Shown here one piece after another: positions 26,158-34,987 of a stretch of DNA of 64,000 bases. This DNA is from Natronomonas moolapensis 8.8.11 (GTDB lineage: Archaea; Halobacteriota; Halobacteria; Halobacteriales; Haloarculaceae): positions 558,001-622,000 of the forward strand of contig NC_020388.1 in assembly GCF_000591055.1 (NCBI RefSeq), written 5' to 3'. Made by a program: the position numbers and the translations under genes. How positions within the stretch are numbered: the first letter of the stretch is position 1; each line of letters opens with the position of its first letter. The notes under the pieces are model-generated. The model was not told where the DNA came from and ran no database searches. It was given only the letters and a program-made list of their open reading frames with translations.

Positions 26158-27495
26158 ATGACAGGTGTAGGCATCGACGCCATCGAGATCCGCACGGGCA
26201 AACTCAAACTCGACCTCGCGGAGACGTTCGCCGCGGAGATGGGCGACGCGCCCGAGAAGTACACGAAGGGACTCGGTCTCCATGCCAGTTCCTTCCCGGA
26301 CACTTACGAGGACATCGTCACGATGGGCGCCAACGCCGCCCATCGGCTGATGGAGCGAAAGGGTCTCGGGTTGGACGACATCGGTCGGATCGACGTCGCC
26401 ACGGAGTCGGCGTTCGACCACTCCAAGCCCGTCTCGACGTACATCGGCGGCTGTCTCGAGCAGGTCTTCGAGGGCGACCTCCACCACGCCAACAAGGGCG
26501 AGCGGAAGTTCGCCTGCGTCTCCGGCACCCAGAGCGTCGACGACGCGTACAACTGGATCGAGGCGGGGCGGAATCGCGGCCGGGCCGCCCTCGTGATCGC
26601 GACCGACACGGCGCTGTACGCTCGCGACGACCCGGGCGAGGCGACCCAGGGCGCGGGCGCGGTGGCGATGTTGATCGACGAGGACCCGGATCTCGTCGAA
26701 CTCTCGAAGGCCCAGGGGTACGGCTCCGCCGACGAGACTGACTTCCTGAAGCCCCAACAGCAGTTCCCGAGCGTCGACGGCAAGCGCTCTGTGAAGGTGT
26801 ATCTGGCCCGGATGCGCGAGGCGCTCGTCGACTACGAGCGCGCCGGCGGGGAGATCCACCCCGACGACTTCCGACTCGGACCGTTCCACACCCCCTTCCC
26901 CGGGATGGTCCGGAAGGCCGCCGTGTTAGCGTACCGACACATCACCCGCGACACCGAGATCGAGGACGAACTCGCCGCCGAGATCGGCCGCCAACCGCGG
27001 CCGGAGGGGTTCGACGACGACGAGGCGTACATGGACGCGCTCTCGGAGTACACCGACGCGCTCAAGGAGACCGATCGATACAAGTCGTGGTACGACCGGA
27101 CGATCGACCCGACGCTCGACATCTCCCGGCACGTCGGCAACTGGTACACCGGGTCGGTCCACGTCGCCCGGATCGCCGGCATCAAGGCCCTCGCCGAGGC
27201 CGACGAGGACGCCGTCGGCGAGCAACTGCTCGTCGGATCGTACGGCTCCGGTGCCCAGGCGGAGATCCACGTCGAGACACTACAGGAGGGGTGGCGCGGG
27301 GAGATCGAGGCACTGGATATCGACGAGCAACTCGAGGCCCGCTACGATCTGACTTTCGGGGAGTACGAGGAGGTCCACGACGCGCACAACTTCGACGAGG
27401 AGTCGAGCGTCGAGGAGTTCACTGTCCCGGACGGCGAGTTCGCCTTCGACGGCTGGGGCCGGATGGGCGAGCGGAAGTACCGCTACGTCGAGTGA
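26158..27495 (+). CDS. hmgB: hydroxymethylglutaryl-CoA synthase
   Basis: 445 residues from MTGVGIDAIEIRTGKLKLDLAETFAAEMG. Condenses acetyl-CoA with acetoacetyl-CoA to HMG-CoA, the second step of the mevalonate route to archaeal isoprenoid lipids. Diagnostic parts: the catalytic-cysteine region KFACVSGTQSVDDAYNWIEAGRNRGRAALVIATDTALYA, GEATQGAGAVAMLIDEDP, HTPFPGMVRKAAVLAYRH with the catalytic histidine, and GSYGSGAQAEI near the C-terminus. The longer upstream open frame overlaps the toxin gene tail and the promoter and is not used. Confidence 0.96.
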   Translation: MTGVGIDAIEIRTGKLKLDLAETFAAEMGDAPEKYTKGLGLHASSFPDTYEDIVTMGANAAHRLMERKGLGLDDIGRIDVATESAFDHSKPVSTYIGGCLEQVFEGDLHHANKGERKFACVSGTQSVDDAYNWIEAGRNRGRAALVIATDTALYARDDPGEATQGAGAVAMLIDEDPDLVELSKAQGYGSADETDFLKPQQQFPSVDGKRSVKVYLARMREALVDYERAGGEIHPDDFRLGPFHTPFPGMVRKAAVLAYRHITRDTEIEDELAAEIGRQPRPEGFDDDEAYMDALSEYTDALKETDRYKSWYDRTIDPTLDISRHVGNWYTGSVHVARIAGIKALAEADEDAVGEQLLVGSYGSGAQAEIHVETLQEGWRGEIEALDIDEQLEARYDLTFGEYEEVHDAHNFDEESSVEEFTVPDGEFAFDGWGRMGERKYRYVE

Positions 27496-27725
27496 TCCGT
27501 TAGTCGCCCGCCAGAGGTTCGGCCTCGCCACCGACGGACGTACCCCGGCTCCCGGTCGGGCGGACGCGTCCGGGACGCGAGGTGGGCGCGGATCGCCCGG
27601 CAAACGCCCGACTGTGTGTGTTCTCTCCGACTTCGAGTTAAAATACATACGGACCGCTTCAGCACTCATAACCATCCACGGAACCGGTCGCATTATTACG
27701 GTGTAACCGTCCGTTGAGGCGGTGT

Positions 27726-28709
27726 ATGCTGAGTCGGATACGGGAATCATACGGGATAAAACTCCTCATCGGGTACGCGATCACCGGCAGCATCGTCACC
27801 GTCGTCGGGGTAACGACCGGGAGCGTGGCCGCCACGATCACGATGGCCTGGGCCGGGTTGCTTGCGCTCGGGTCGATTACCGGAACGAGCACCATCGCAT
27901 CGGTGACCGAACTCCGAAAGCGAACCGGCGCGATCGCGGACGGGGAACTCGGAACGCACCTCCCGTCGAATCGCGACGACGAGCTCGGCGATCTGTTCCG
28001 GGCGGTCGATACGATGCGGTGGTCGCTCTCCGACGAGATCGACAACGCAACCGAGCTGCGCGAGGAGGCCGAACAAGCCCGATCCGAGGCCGACGAGCTC
28101 GTCGAGGAGTACCGGGAGATCGCGGACCAATACGCCGCGACGATGCAAGCCGCCTCGGACGGCGACCTCACACAGCGAGTGGACGTCGACGACCGACACG
28201 AACCGATGGCGCTGATCGGGGACGCATTCAATCGGATGTTGGACGACCTCGAAGCGACACTCCGGTCCGTGGAGGCGTTCGCCGGACGGATCGAGAGCGA
28301 CACGAGGACGCTCGAATCGCTGAGCGACGATGCCGAGTCCGAGGTCGAAGCCGCGGTCGCGGCCGCCACGGAGATCACGGAGGCGACGAGCACACAACGC
28401 CGCCAGCTCGACGCCACCGCGGACGAAATCGAGGACGCATCCGCGACCGCCGAGGAGATCGCCGCAACGACGGAGACGCTCGCCTCGACCAGTTCCGATG
28501 CCGCCACCGCGACCGGGGAGGCCCAACAGGCCGCGGAGGAGGCGATCGCCCAGATGGAGGCTATAGAGAACGAGACTGTCGCAACAGTAGAACAGATCGA
28601 ATCCCTGACCGAAACCACAGAAGAAATAACCGAAATCGCCGGCGTAATAAACGAAATCGCCAACCAAACGAACATCCTCGCGTTGAACGCCAACGTTGTA
28701 GGGGCGTAG
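27726..28709 (+). pseudogene. methyl-accepting transducer (Htr-type), truncated in the signalling tip
   Basis: 327 codons from MLSRIRESYGIKLLIGYA. Two N-terminal membrane helices with no extracellular sensor domain, then two HAMP-like units (about residues 58-110 and 135-185) and the start of the kinase-control coiled coil. The reading frame follows the universally conserved hairpin tip up to [16 protein letters not shown] and then departs (VVGA, stop). The second half of the coiled coil, with its methylation region, is missing, so the protein cannot signal normally. The break marks the left edge of the accessory region. Confidence 0.8.
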
Positions 28710-29237
28710 TGGGCACTTGATGACCACTCCATGTATTCACCTTCGTTTATGAAGACACCTATCATGTATCAAAAAGAAAATACTTTTGAGTTCCAGGCAT
28801 TGATAGAGCAACGTGAATGGGGTTCTTCGATAGAGTTGGAAAATTTATTACAGGGACTCCACGCAGGGATAACAGATTCTTCCGAGGTTGTGGTTTGATT
28901 ACTGACTGGATTAGGGCTTCACGCACGTCTTCCGCGGCATAGTGGCTGTGATTCTGCTGAACAACCTCCTGCCGAACTAGAAGAGATACCCCGTGTCGGA
29001 GACGAGAAGTTCCTCATTGACGCTCTGGGGTATCTCACTCTTCCTCACGAAGTGGTCTAATGACGCCTTGATTTCAGTAACCGCAACATCGTTGAGGGAC
29101 TCTTACAGACCGATACCGTGCAAATCAAACGATTCCACGAAACCGGGGAAGGCAATTAAACCTGCGCCAAGCGCCGGCTAACTGTTTACTACAATAACCA
29201 CCACTGTCGTTAATACAAGAGGGCTCGATTTAGTTAC
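28710..29237. other. degenerate junction region
   Basis: 528 bp between the broken transducer and the integrase. Short coding-like pieces occur (for example RVGDEKFLIDALGYLTLPHEVV ending at 29,060) but none has a start or length to be a gene. Probably decayed mobile DNA or the remnant of an integration junction. Confidence 0.45.
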
Positions 29238-30440
29238 CTATATATTTGATATATCAACGCCATTAAATTTGTTTCTTATTTCTCTTATATGAGCTTCTGT
29301 AACTTTCCCGTATCCATCTGTCTCGTCCCTTGCATGGTCTAAGGCATAACTCCGTGCAGATTTGGAGACGTCATTCTTTTTTAGCAGTCTTGAGAACGTA
29401 TGACGAAGGGTATGAATATCTACACGTTGTTTACTCCTATAATCCTTGTCAATACCCATAGCTTTCTGTTGTCTCTCTGGCATTGGTATTTTGGCGATCT
29501 CTTCTTGAATTCCCGCGTCTTCAGCAGCTTTTCTGACAGTATCTCTATAAGTACTGCCTGACAATCCCCCACCGTCTCTGGAAGGAAAGAGATACTCATG
29601 ATCCCCGTTTTGAACATAGCTCGATCTAACGTCACTGATCCAATGTTCTAACAGACTGACTAATTTCTCTGTTAATGGCATTACATACGTTCCACCGATC
29701 TTTGTGTTTCGGAGTTCTATTGTCTCCTCTTTTAGATTAATATCGGACGTTTTGATCAGGCAAAGTGCCTCCTCTCGGGGTCCTAGTTCTACTGAACAGA
29801 GTAGCATCAATTGGTCTCTGAAATCGTCCAATTCCGTTAACAACTTCTCAATCTCCTCAGTTTCTAACCACTCTCGGTCAAATCCGGAATCAACTGCATA
29901 CCTATTTGGATCTATATTTTGTCTTATTTTCCATGTCAGTTTTAGGAACTCATCCTCTTCTTCTTCTAATCTCCCGATTGCTCCGACGACCGCATTCTTA
30001 TCATTCTGCAAACAGGATTTCGATCGTTCCATCCCAGCTCGATACTCAAAGTACCGGCGGATCTCCGCGAACCCTGCATCTTCGACACACATGCCCTCGT
30101 CATGAAGGTAATCAACAAGGAACCGGAGCGAGCTGTTGTAGTTCTTCACTGATCCTTCAGCTAGAAGATTATTGATACATGACTCGCACAGATACTCAAT
30201 ACAGTGACCACACTTGGGCGGTGTAATCCCTAACTCCTCAAGTGTTTCTTGATATTTTTCGTATATTTCATCGTAGCATTCACAAATTTCAGAATCAGTA
30301 GTCTCTTTCTCTGAACTATTATTATCTTCGACGCTTTCACTATTCGTGTCTTGATCGCTCGTCGGGACCTCTGTAGATTGCCGGCTACTCTCCGTGGTGA
30401 ATTCAGTTAGTTTTGTGTTTTTAGACATGATTGTTGTCAC
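29238..30440 (-). CDS. tyrosine recombinase (integrase)
   Basis: 400 residues from a GTG that overlaps the RHH stop (GTGA); ATG at 30428 is an alternative. The first 60 residues are acidic and low-complexity, followed by a C-x2-C...C-x2-C set (CGHC, CESC), then a SAM-like core-binding domain (AEGSVKNYNSSLRFLVDYLHDEG). The catalytic domain shows Arg in VELGPREEALCL, HTLRHTF for the His/Arg pair, and a final DHARDETDGY with His and the nucleophilic Tyr near residue 377. Low G+C and location at the island edge support a role in integration or excision of this region. Confidence 0.85.
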   Translation of the reverse strand: MTTIMSKNTKLTEFTTESSRQSTEVPTSDQDTNSESVEDNNSSEKETTDSEICECYDEIYEKYQETLEELGITPPKCGHCIEYLCESCINNLLAEGSVKNYNSSLRFLVDYLHDEGMCVEDAGFAEIRRYFEYRAGMERSKSCLQNDKNAVVGAIGRLEEEEDEFLKLTWKIRQNIDPNRYAVDSGFDREWLETEEIEKLLTELDDFRDQLMLLCSVELGPREEALCLIKTSDINLKEETIELRNTKIGGTYVMPLTEKLVSLLEHWISDVRSSYVQNGDHEYLFPSRDGGGLSGSTYRDTVRKAAEDAGIQEEIAKIPMPERQQKAMGIDKDYRSKQRVDIHTLRHTFSRLLKKNDVSKSARSYALDHARDETDGYGKVTEAHIREIRNKFNGVDISNI

Positions 30441-30937
30441 TTGTTAAGTTTATATGCGGATGAGTCCTCATCAGCAGAGCGAATTATGCCCTCTTGTTGT
30501 AAGGAGTCTACTTCGACGATCACCGATGGCATCGCTTCATCGGTCTTCTCAGCTAGTTCATCCACAGTCAGCGGGCTCTCTTCATTCAACTCTTGAACGA
30601 TTGCTTCTTCAGTATCAGTACGCGTCACCGGCTGTTCTTCAGGTTCCGCCACACCGGTTACCTGCTCAGGAATATGAACGACTCCTGAGTTTTTCTCATC
30701 GAGCTTCTCATGGAGAGCTTGGATATTATCCGCGATCCGCTTGAGATCAGCATCTAGTGATTCGATCTCTGTCTCTCCATTTTTATCGATATACCGTGCG
30801 TGGTGTTGAATCGCAGCTCGGACAGCCTCACTTCGAGAAGCGTATCGCTGCTCAACGACCTTTTCTAGCAATTCGTCATGGTAGTCAGTTAGACTGAATT
30901 TTTTTGGAACAGTGTCCCTTGTGCTGCTTTTCGTCAC
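30437..30937 (-). CDS. ribbon-helix-helix regulator with C-terminal winged helix
   Basis: 166 residues. Residues 8-45 (PKKFSLTDYHDELLEKVVEQRYASRSEAVRAAIQHHARYI) form an RHH (CopG/MetJ-like) DNA-binding unit. A coiled-coil stretch (DADLKRIADNIQALHEKL) follows, then a winged-helix-like part (AIVQELNEESPLTVDELAEKTDEAMPSVIVEVDSLQQEGII). It overlaps the integrase start by 4 bases, so the two are translated together; such pairs often act as element-encoded regulators of the integrase. Confidence 0.75.
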   Translation of the reverse strand: MTKSSTRDTVPKKFSLTDYHDELLEKVVEQRYASRSEAVRAAIQHHARYIDKNGETEIESLDADLKRIADNIQALHEKLDEKNSGVVHIPEQVTGVAEPEEQPVTRTDTEEAIVQELNEESPLTVDELAEKTDEAMPSVIVEVDSLQQEGIIRSADEDSSAYKLNK

Positions 30938-31020
30938 CAGGAATCACCTAGATTCGTTATTCTCCTCGCTACCGTTCTCCATAGGTACCCGAACGGAGTG
31001 TTGGATGGGGTAGGTGGTGA

Positions 31021-31108
31021 TTTCATGCCAGTTCGACCTGCGAGAACATTAGGGCGGAGGTGATCCGGTTTTTCCGATAAATTGAAATTAAAGACGAGTT
31101 TAAATACC
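31021..31108 (+). repeat. 88-bp upstream direct repeat, copy A
   Basis: Starts TTTCATGCCAGTTCGACC, continues with CTGCGAGAACATTAGGGCG and GAGGTGATCC, and ends in a TATA-like TTTAAATACC. It aligns along its whole length with copy B (31137-31163 plus 31398-31459) once a MITE is removed from B. Two such tandem copies upstream of an element gene suggest a repressor-bound control region or an origin-like array. Confidence 0.7.
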
Positions 31109-31136
31109 AAATACGGACGACAAGAGGTGGAACGGA

Positions 31137-31459
31137 TTTCGTACCGGTTTGACCTGCGAGAACCATTCGTCTTTAGCTAATACTCACAGTAATACTGAAT
31201 AACCGCGTATCGAAGGCGAATTGCGTCGCAACACGCTCGCTACAACCCGAAAACACGGGTTCCGATCGTCGTGTATCGCCTGTTCCCGATAGTAAGAACA
31301 TCTCAGTCGCTAGTTCCGTCGTTCTAATACCGCAGAAAATAATTCTTTCTCTAAATATTACTAACGGTCTTAGCTAAAGACGAATGCCTGCGAGAACATT
31401 GGGGCGAAGGTGATCCAATCTTTTGATAAACTTGAAATTAGAGAGAATATTCAATAGCC
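31137..31459 (+). repeat. 88-bp upstream direct repeat, copy B (split by a MITE)
   Basis: Starts TTTCGTACCGGTTTGACC and resumes after the MITE with ATTGGGGCGAAGGTGATCC, ending in GAATATTCAATAGCC just before the ATG at 31463. Same order of blocks as copy A with scattered substitutions. Confidence 0.7.
31164..31386. mobile_element. 223-bp MITE with 17-bp perfect inverted repeats
   Basis: Ends CATTCGTCTTTAGCTAA / TTAGCTAAAGACGAATG. It is flanked on both sides by CCTGCGAGAAC, an 11-bp target duplication (31153-31163 and 31387-31397). No coding capacity. Its ends match the end of the truncated IS4-type element at 52702 (CATTCATCTTTAGCTAA), so that family is the probable source of transposase. Confidence 0.9.
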
Positions 31460-32443
31460 AGTATGAGTGAGAAAGAAATTGAACGCGATGAACTTCAGCA
31501 ACTGACTGCGAATGAGCTGTTTTATGTCCTGAATGGAAAACCTCCAAAAAACGCATCAAACTCAAACTCTCAACTCAGAGAAAACATCGAAAATAAAAAG
31601 ATAGGACAGATTACTGACCGATTTTTTAATCTGATTGAAGATCTTGCTGCATTGCAGTATGCTGGTTTTTGCGATGACGAGTATTGGTCAGATATTAAAA
31701 GTGACATAAGTAACCCTGGATCAGATAATCTGATCTATTCAGAAGGGAATAAATTTTTTAATAAAGAACTAATTGATGAAAGTACATATATAATCGGGAT
31801 GCAGCTAGGTCATTTAGCTGATTTGTTAACTTACTCAGCTCAGTTAGATGAGCTAGCTGAAGAAAAAAATATTCAGGAAGCCTTAATTAATGGATTCAGT
31901 CTCGGTGTTAATGGATATGGTACAAGTAGGCCAGTAGAAAGTCCTGCGGATCACGATGACCGGGTGAGAGAGAGACTTATTAATAGATCGCCAATAAATA
32001 AAAGTCAAACAAACACACTTGATGAAAATATAGCTTTAGATGGAAAAGAACTAGCAGAAAACAAGAAAGCGACAGAGCTCGTTGACGAACTGGTTGGGGA
32101 AGCCGTGGTGGAGGATGATGATCCGATCCTTGCAAGAATGGAAGCCGAGTTTGATGACGCAGGTATCCGAATTGAGCCGTATCCGCCAGTCATAAATAAA
32201 GTATTCAACCTTGGGGATGGTCACCCTCCAGATTTGGGAAGTGAGACAGAGAGGACAAAATACGCTGTAGAGTGTTTAAAACAAAACTACACTCAGAATA
32301 TCCAGAATGTGTTTGCATTTAGGGACCGTATCCTAAATGATATAGGTACGTGTTTACCCCCAGATGGATATCGTCACTCTCTCGTGAGTGCCACCCAACT
32401 GGTGTCGTAGACTGATGCAACAGGCGGGCAAACACGCTTTCGA

Positions 32444-32472
32444 GGGATGGTCTCCAGACCGGAGACCATCCC
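32444..32472 (+). promoter_or_regulatory. 12-bp perfect hairpin in front of the IS66 transposase
   Basis: GGGATGGTCTCC-AGACC-GGAGACCATCCC ends 13 nt before the ATG at 32486. Transcripts entering from outside would carry this stem next to the start codon, a known way for insertion sequences to damp translation of read-through mRNA. Function inferred. Confidence 0.6.
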
Positions 32473-32485
32473 GTCTCGCCTGTTC

Positions 32486-33883
32486 ATGACCTCTTCGGAA
32501 CCTACCAAGGAAGAGATCCTTGAGCGTCTGGTCGCACTTGAGAAAGAGAACGAGGAACTTCGAGAGGAGAACAAGCGGCTCAGAGCCAAGCTTCGGTGGT
32601 ACGAGGGACCCCATACACCACCGAGCAAAGACCAATCGGACCAGGAGGAGTCGTCCTCGTCCGATGGGGACGAGGACGACGAACAACCACGTACTGACGG
32701 TGGCACGCCTGGCCGAAAGTCCGGACATGACCCGGAATGGCGCGACGCTCCTGACCCGGATCAAGAGATCGAGGTTACCTGTGACTGCTGTCCAGACTGT
32801 GGTGAAGCGTTCGACGAGTCGGCGGGCGTCAGCCCCCGACTCGTCGAGGAACTCCCGGATCCACAGCCACCAGAGGTCACACAGTACAACCGCCATCACT
32901 ACGAGTGCCACTCCTGTGGTGCCGAGACTGTCGCCTCACACCCCGACTGCCCCGATGAGGGGCAGTTCGGGGTGAATGTCATCGCACAGGCGGCGCTCTC
33001 TCGGTACGATCACCGCCTTCCCTACCGGAAGATCGCCGATCGCTTCGAACAACTCCACGGACTGGAGTTCACGGGTGCGTCCGCGTGGCACGCGACCGAG
33101 CGCGTTGCACGCGCCGGTCGCTGTGAATACGAGCAGATTCGCCGTCAGATCCAGCAAGCCGACGTTGTCCACGTTGACGAGACTGGAATTAAACGCGACG
33201 GCGAACAGGCATGGATCTGGACGTTCACCACCGAGGAGCACACGCTGTACGTGGCTAGGGAGAGTCGAGGAAGTGATGTTCCCGCGGAAGTCCTCGGCGA
33301 GGACTTCGCGGGAACAGTCGTCTGTGACGGGTGGACGGCGTATCCGGCTTTCAGCAGCAACCTCCAGCGGTGTTGGGCGCATATTCTACGGGAGGCTGAA
33401 GACGCCGCCGAGAAACAGACGGAAGGCGAACCGATCTACCGTGCCCTCAAACAGCTGTACGTCGCTCTCCAGACCCGGCTGGAGAGCGACTTGACAGTCC
33501 GCGAGCGAGCAGAACTCCAACGTGTGGCGCGGAGAGAGCTTGAATCGCTGATAGAACGGTCAGTTCCTGACGGACCAGTGGCAACACTACTCGGCAAGAT
33601 CGAAGGAGGCCTCGACCACTGGCTCACCTTTATCGGTGAGCCAGCGGTCTCCCCAACGAACAACGCCGCTGAAAATGCGCTCCGTGAGCCAGTGGTTCTC
33701 CGGAAAATCATCGGAACACTCCGGAACGACCGCGGTATGTTCGTGCATGAGACGCTGCTGTCCCTGCTGGCGACGTGCCGCCAGCAGGGACGCAATCCCT
33801 ACGACGAGTTCAAGCGAATCGCTCGAAACAACGAGATGATTTCACGAGCTCAGACCGTACCCGCTGTTGCATCCTCGGGGTAA
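32486..33883 (+). CDS. tnpC: IS66 family transposase
   Basis: 465 residues from MTSSEPTKEEILERLVALEK. An N-terminal leucine-zipper-like coiled coil comes first, then a Pro/Asp/Glu-rich linker and a zinc-binding part (CDCCPDCGEAFDES, HHYECHSCGAETVASHPDC). The DDE catalytic domain follows: VVHVDETGIK, TVVCDGWTAYPAF and SPTNNAAENALR hold the three acidic residues. Looks intact and so possibly active. Its gene contains several long perfect inverted repeats. Confidence 0.92.
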   Translation: MTSSEPTKEEILERLVALEKENEELREENKRLRAKLRWYEGPHTPPSKDQSDQEESSSSDGDEDDEQPRTDGGTPGRKSGHDPEWRDAPDPDQEIEVTCDCCPDCGEAFDESAGVSPRLVEELPDPQPPEVTQYNRHHYECHSCGAETVASHPDCPDEGQFGVNVIAQAALSRYDHRLPYRKIADRFEQLHGLEFTGASAWHATERVARAGRCEYEQIRRQIQQADVVHVDETGIKRDGEQAWIWTFTTEEHTLYVARESRGSDVPAEVLGEDFAGTVVCDGWTAYPAFSSNLQRCWAHILREAEDAAEKQTEGEPIYRALKQLYVALQTRLESDLTVRERAELQRVARRELESLIERSVPDGPVATLLGKIEGGLDHWLTFIGEPAVSPTNNAAENALREPVVLRKIIGTLRNDRGMFVHETLLSLLATCRQQGRNPYDEFKRIARNNEMISRAQTVPAVASSG

Positions 33884-34409
33884 ACACATACTGATATAGA
33901 ACAGGTATTTAAACAGGTTGCAAATATGGGTCCAGACCTACGGGATTACGAGGTTCTACAGGGGGCAATTTTATTCTCTAATAGCAAAAATAGAGATATT
34001 AACGAGTGTGTTAGAGAATGTAGCCTTGGCGATCAAGATGAAATAAGCGACGATATCATCACTAGTGGTCTCAAAAAACTTAGAGGTGTGCATCGGATTA
34101 AGTCCGCTTGGCAGGACTATCCGCTTATAGATCAAAACTACGAATTGACTGCGTACGGTACATTACTTAGTAAGATCATATTCCCTATGGAGGAGATTCG
34201 AGAGACAGACAGATACCTGCCAACGCCAACTGAGGAAGCGGACTACGTTAGGCCCTCATTCATATATGTGACTAATGCATGCTATGCGTTTGCGCTTGAT
34301 TGTCCTTCTGAAGAGCATATCGAGGGCTCATGGGAATCGTTGTATGAGGAGGCGTGTAAGGAACGAATTAATGAACTGTCGTGATTATTTGGTAGCGAAA
34401 TAAGCCATT

Positions 34410-34575
34410 CGCTCTTAGGAAGTACATTGTTGGTGGAGAGTTGTCTTGCGATTTCTCCATACGAAAGAAGCCGCCGTGGCCGGAGCAGTTCGTAGCTGTG
34501 GGCGGCTACGTGAGTACTTCGACCATCCCGAAATGAGCTTCCGCATCGCTACCAACAATCTGCTTCACAAGAGCG
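34410..34575. mobile_element. 166-bp MITE with 9-bp target duplication
   Basis: Ends CGCTCTT / AAGAGCG, with inner complementary blocks ATTGTTGGT / ACCAACAAT. Flanked by TAAGCCATT on both sides (34401-34409 and 34576-34584). Non-coding. Related sequences lie at 34763-34803, 57897-58062 and 63198-63224. Confidence 0.85.
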
Positions 34576-34584
34576 TAAGCCATT

Positions 34585-34970
34585 TATTCATTTACTTTGT
34601 CGTCGGCTTCCCACTTCCAGTCTGAAAAAAGTGCCACCCTCACTCTGCCATCGGCTGCTTATCATCATGGTTAGTAATTAATACCCATCTTAAGACTGTC
34701 ACATACATGATTTAATTTTCACTCAGCAACAGAGACTCTTAATTAAGCGCCCGCATTAATTATGCTGTTGGTAAAGAGTCTTCTTGCGGTTCTCCGGTAC
34801 TGAGGGACAGATCTAATAGGTCAAATTGCAGTTTTCACCGGCTGAACAAGAGGTTCTACAGACTCAGGGGAAGCATCGATTTTGCGACTAACGGTATGTT
34901 TCTCAAGCGAGAAAGAACAAGTAAATCGGATTCCATTTAAACTATAGTCGAATTCGCAGTACAGCGGCGG
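34585..34970. other. AT-rich gap with a decayed MITE half
   Basis: No gene seen. At 34763-34803 a sequence (CTGTTGGTAAAGAGTC...CTTGCGGTTCTCC) repeats the left interior of the MITE at 34410, without the ends. The remainder is low-G+C and unremarkable. Confidence 0.5.
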
Positions 34971-34978
34971 TGTGGGGG

Positions 34979-34987
34979 TATATAAAA
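34979..34987 (+). promoter_or_regulatory. TATA box of the first recombinase gene
   Basis: TATATAAAA, the strongest TATA match in this part of the window, 60 nt upstream of the ATG at 35047. Confidence 0.55.

Larger units (their letters stand above)
32346..33891 (+). mobile_element. IS66 family insertion sequence
   Basis: 1546 bp with terminal inverted repeats GTACGTGTTTACCCC / GGGGTAAACACATAC (one mismatch) and an 8-bp target duplication TGATATAG (32338-32345, 33892-33899), the length usual for IS66. Only the large transposase gene is present, as in other haloarchaeal IS66 elements. A strong hairpin precedes the gene. Confidence 0.92.
31463..34384 (+). pseudogene. unknown element gene, split by an IS66 element
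   Basis: The first part (31463-32345) codes for 294 residues, starting MSEKEIERDELQQLTANELFYVLNG; the second runs from 33900 to the stop at 34384. Removing the IS66 element and one copy of its 8-bp target duplication joins the two in frame into 455 residues (...RILNDIEQVFKQVANMGPDL...). The product is acidic and low in G+C codons, with no recognisable catalytic motif. The C-terminal part (DIITSGLKKLRGVHRIKSA...YELTAYGTLLSKIIFP) could be a winged-helix-like unit. It lies downstream of two 88-bp repeats and divergent from the RHH/integrase pair. Function unknown. Confidence 0.7.
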
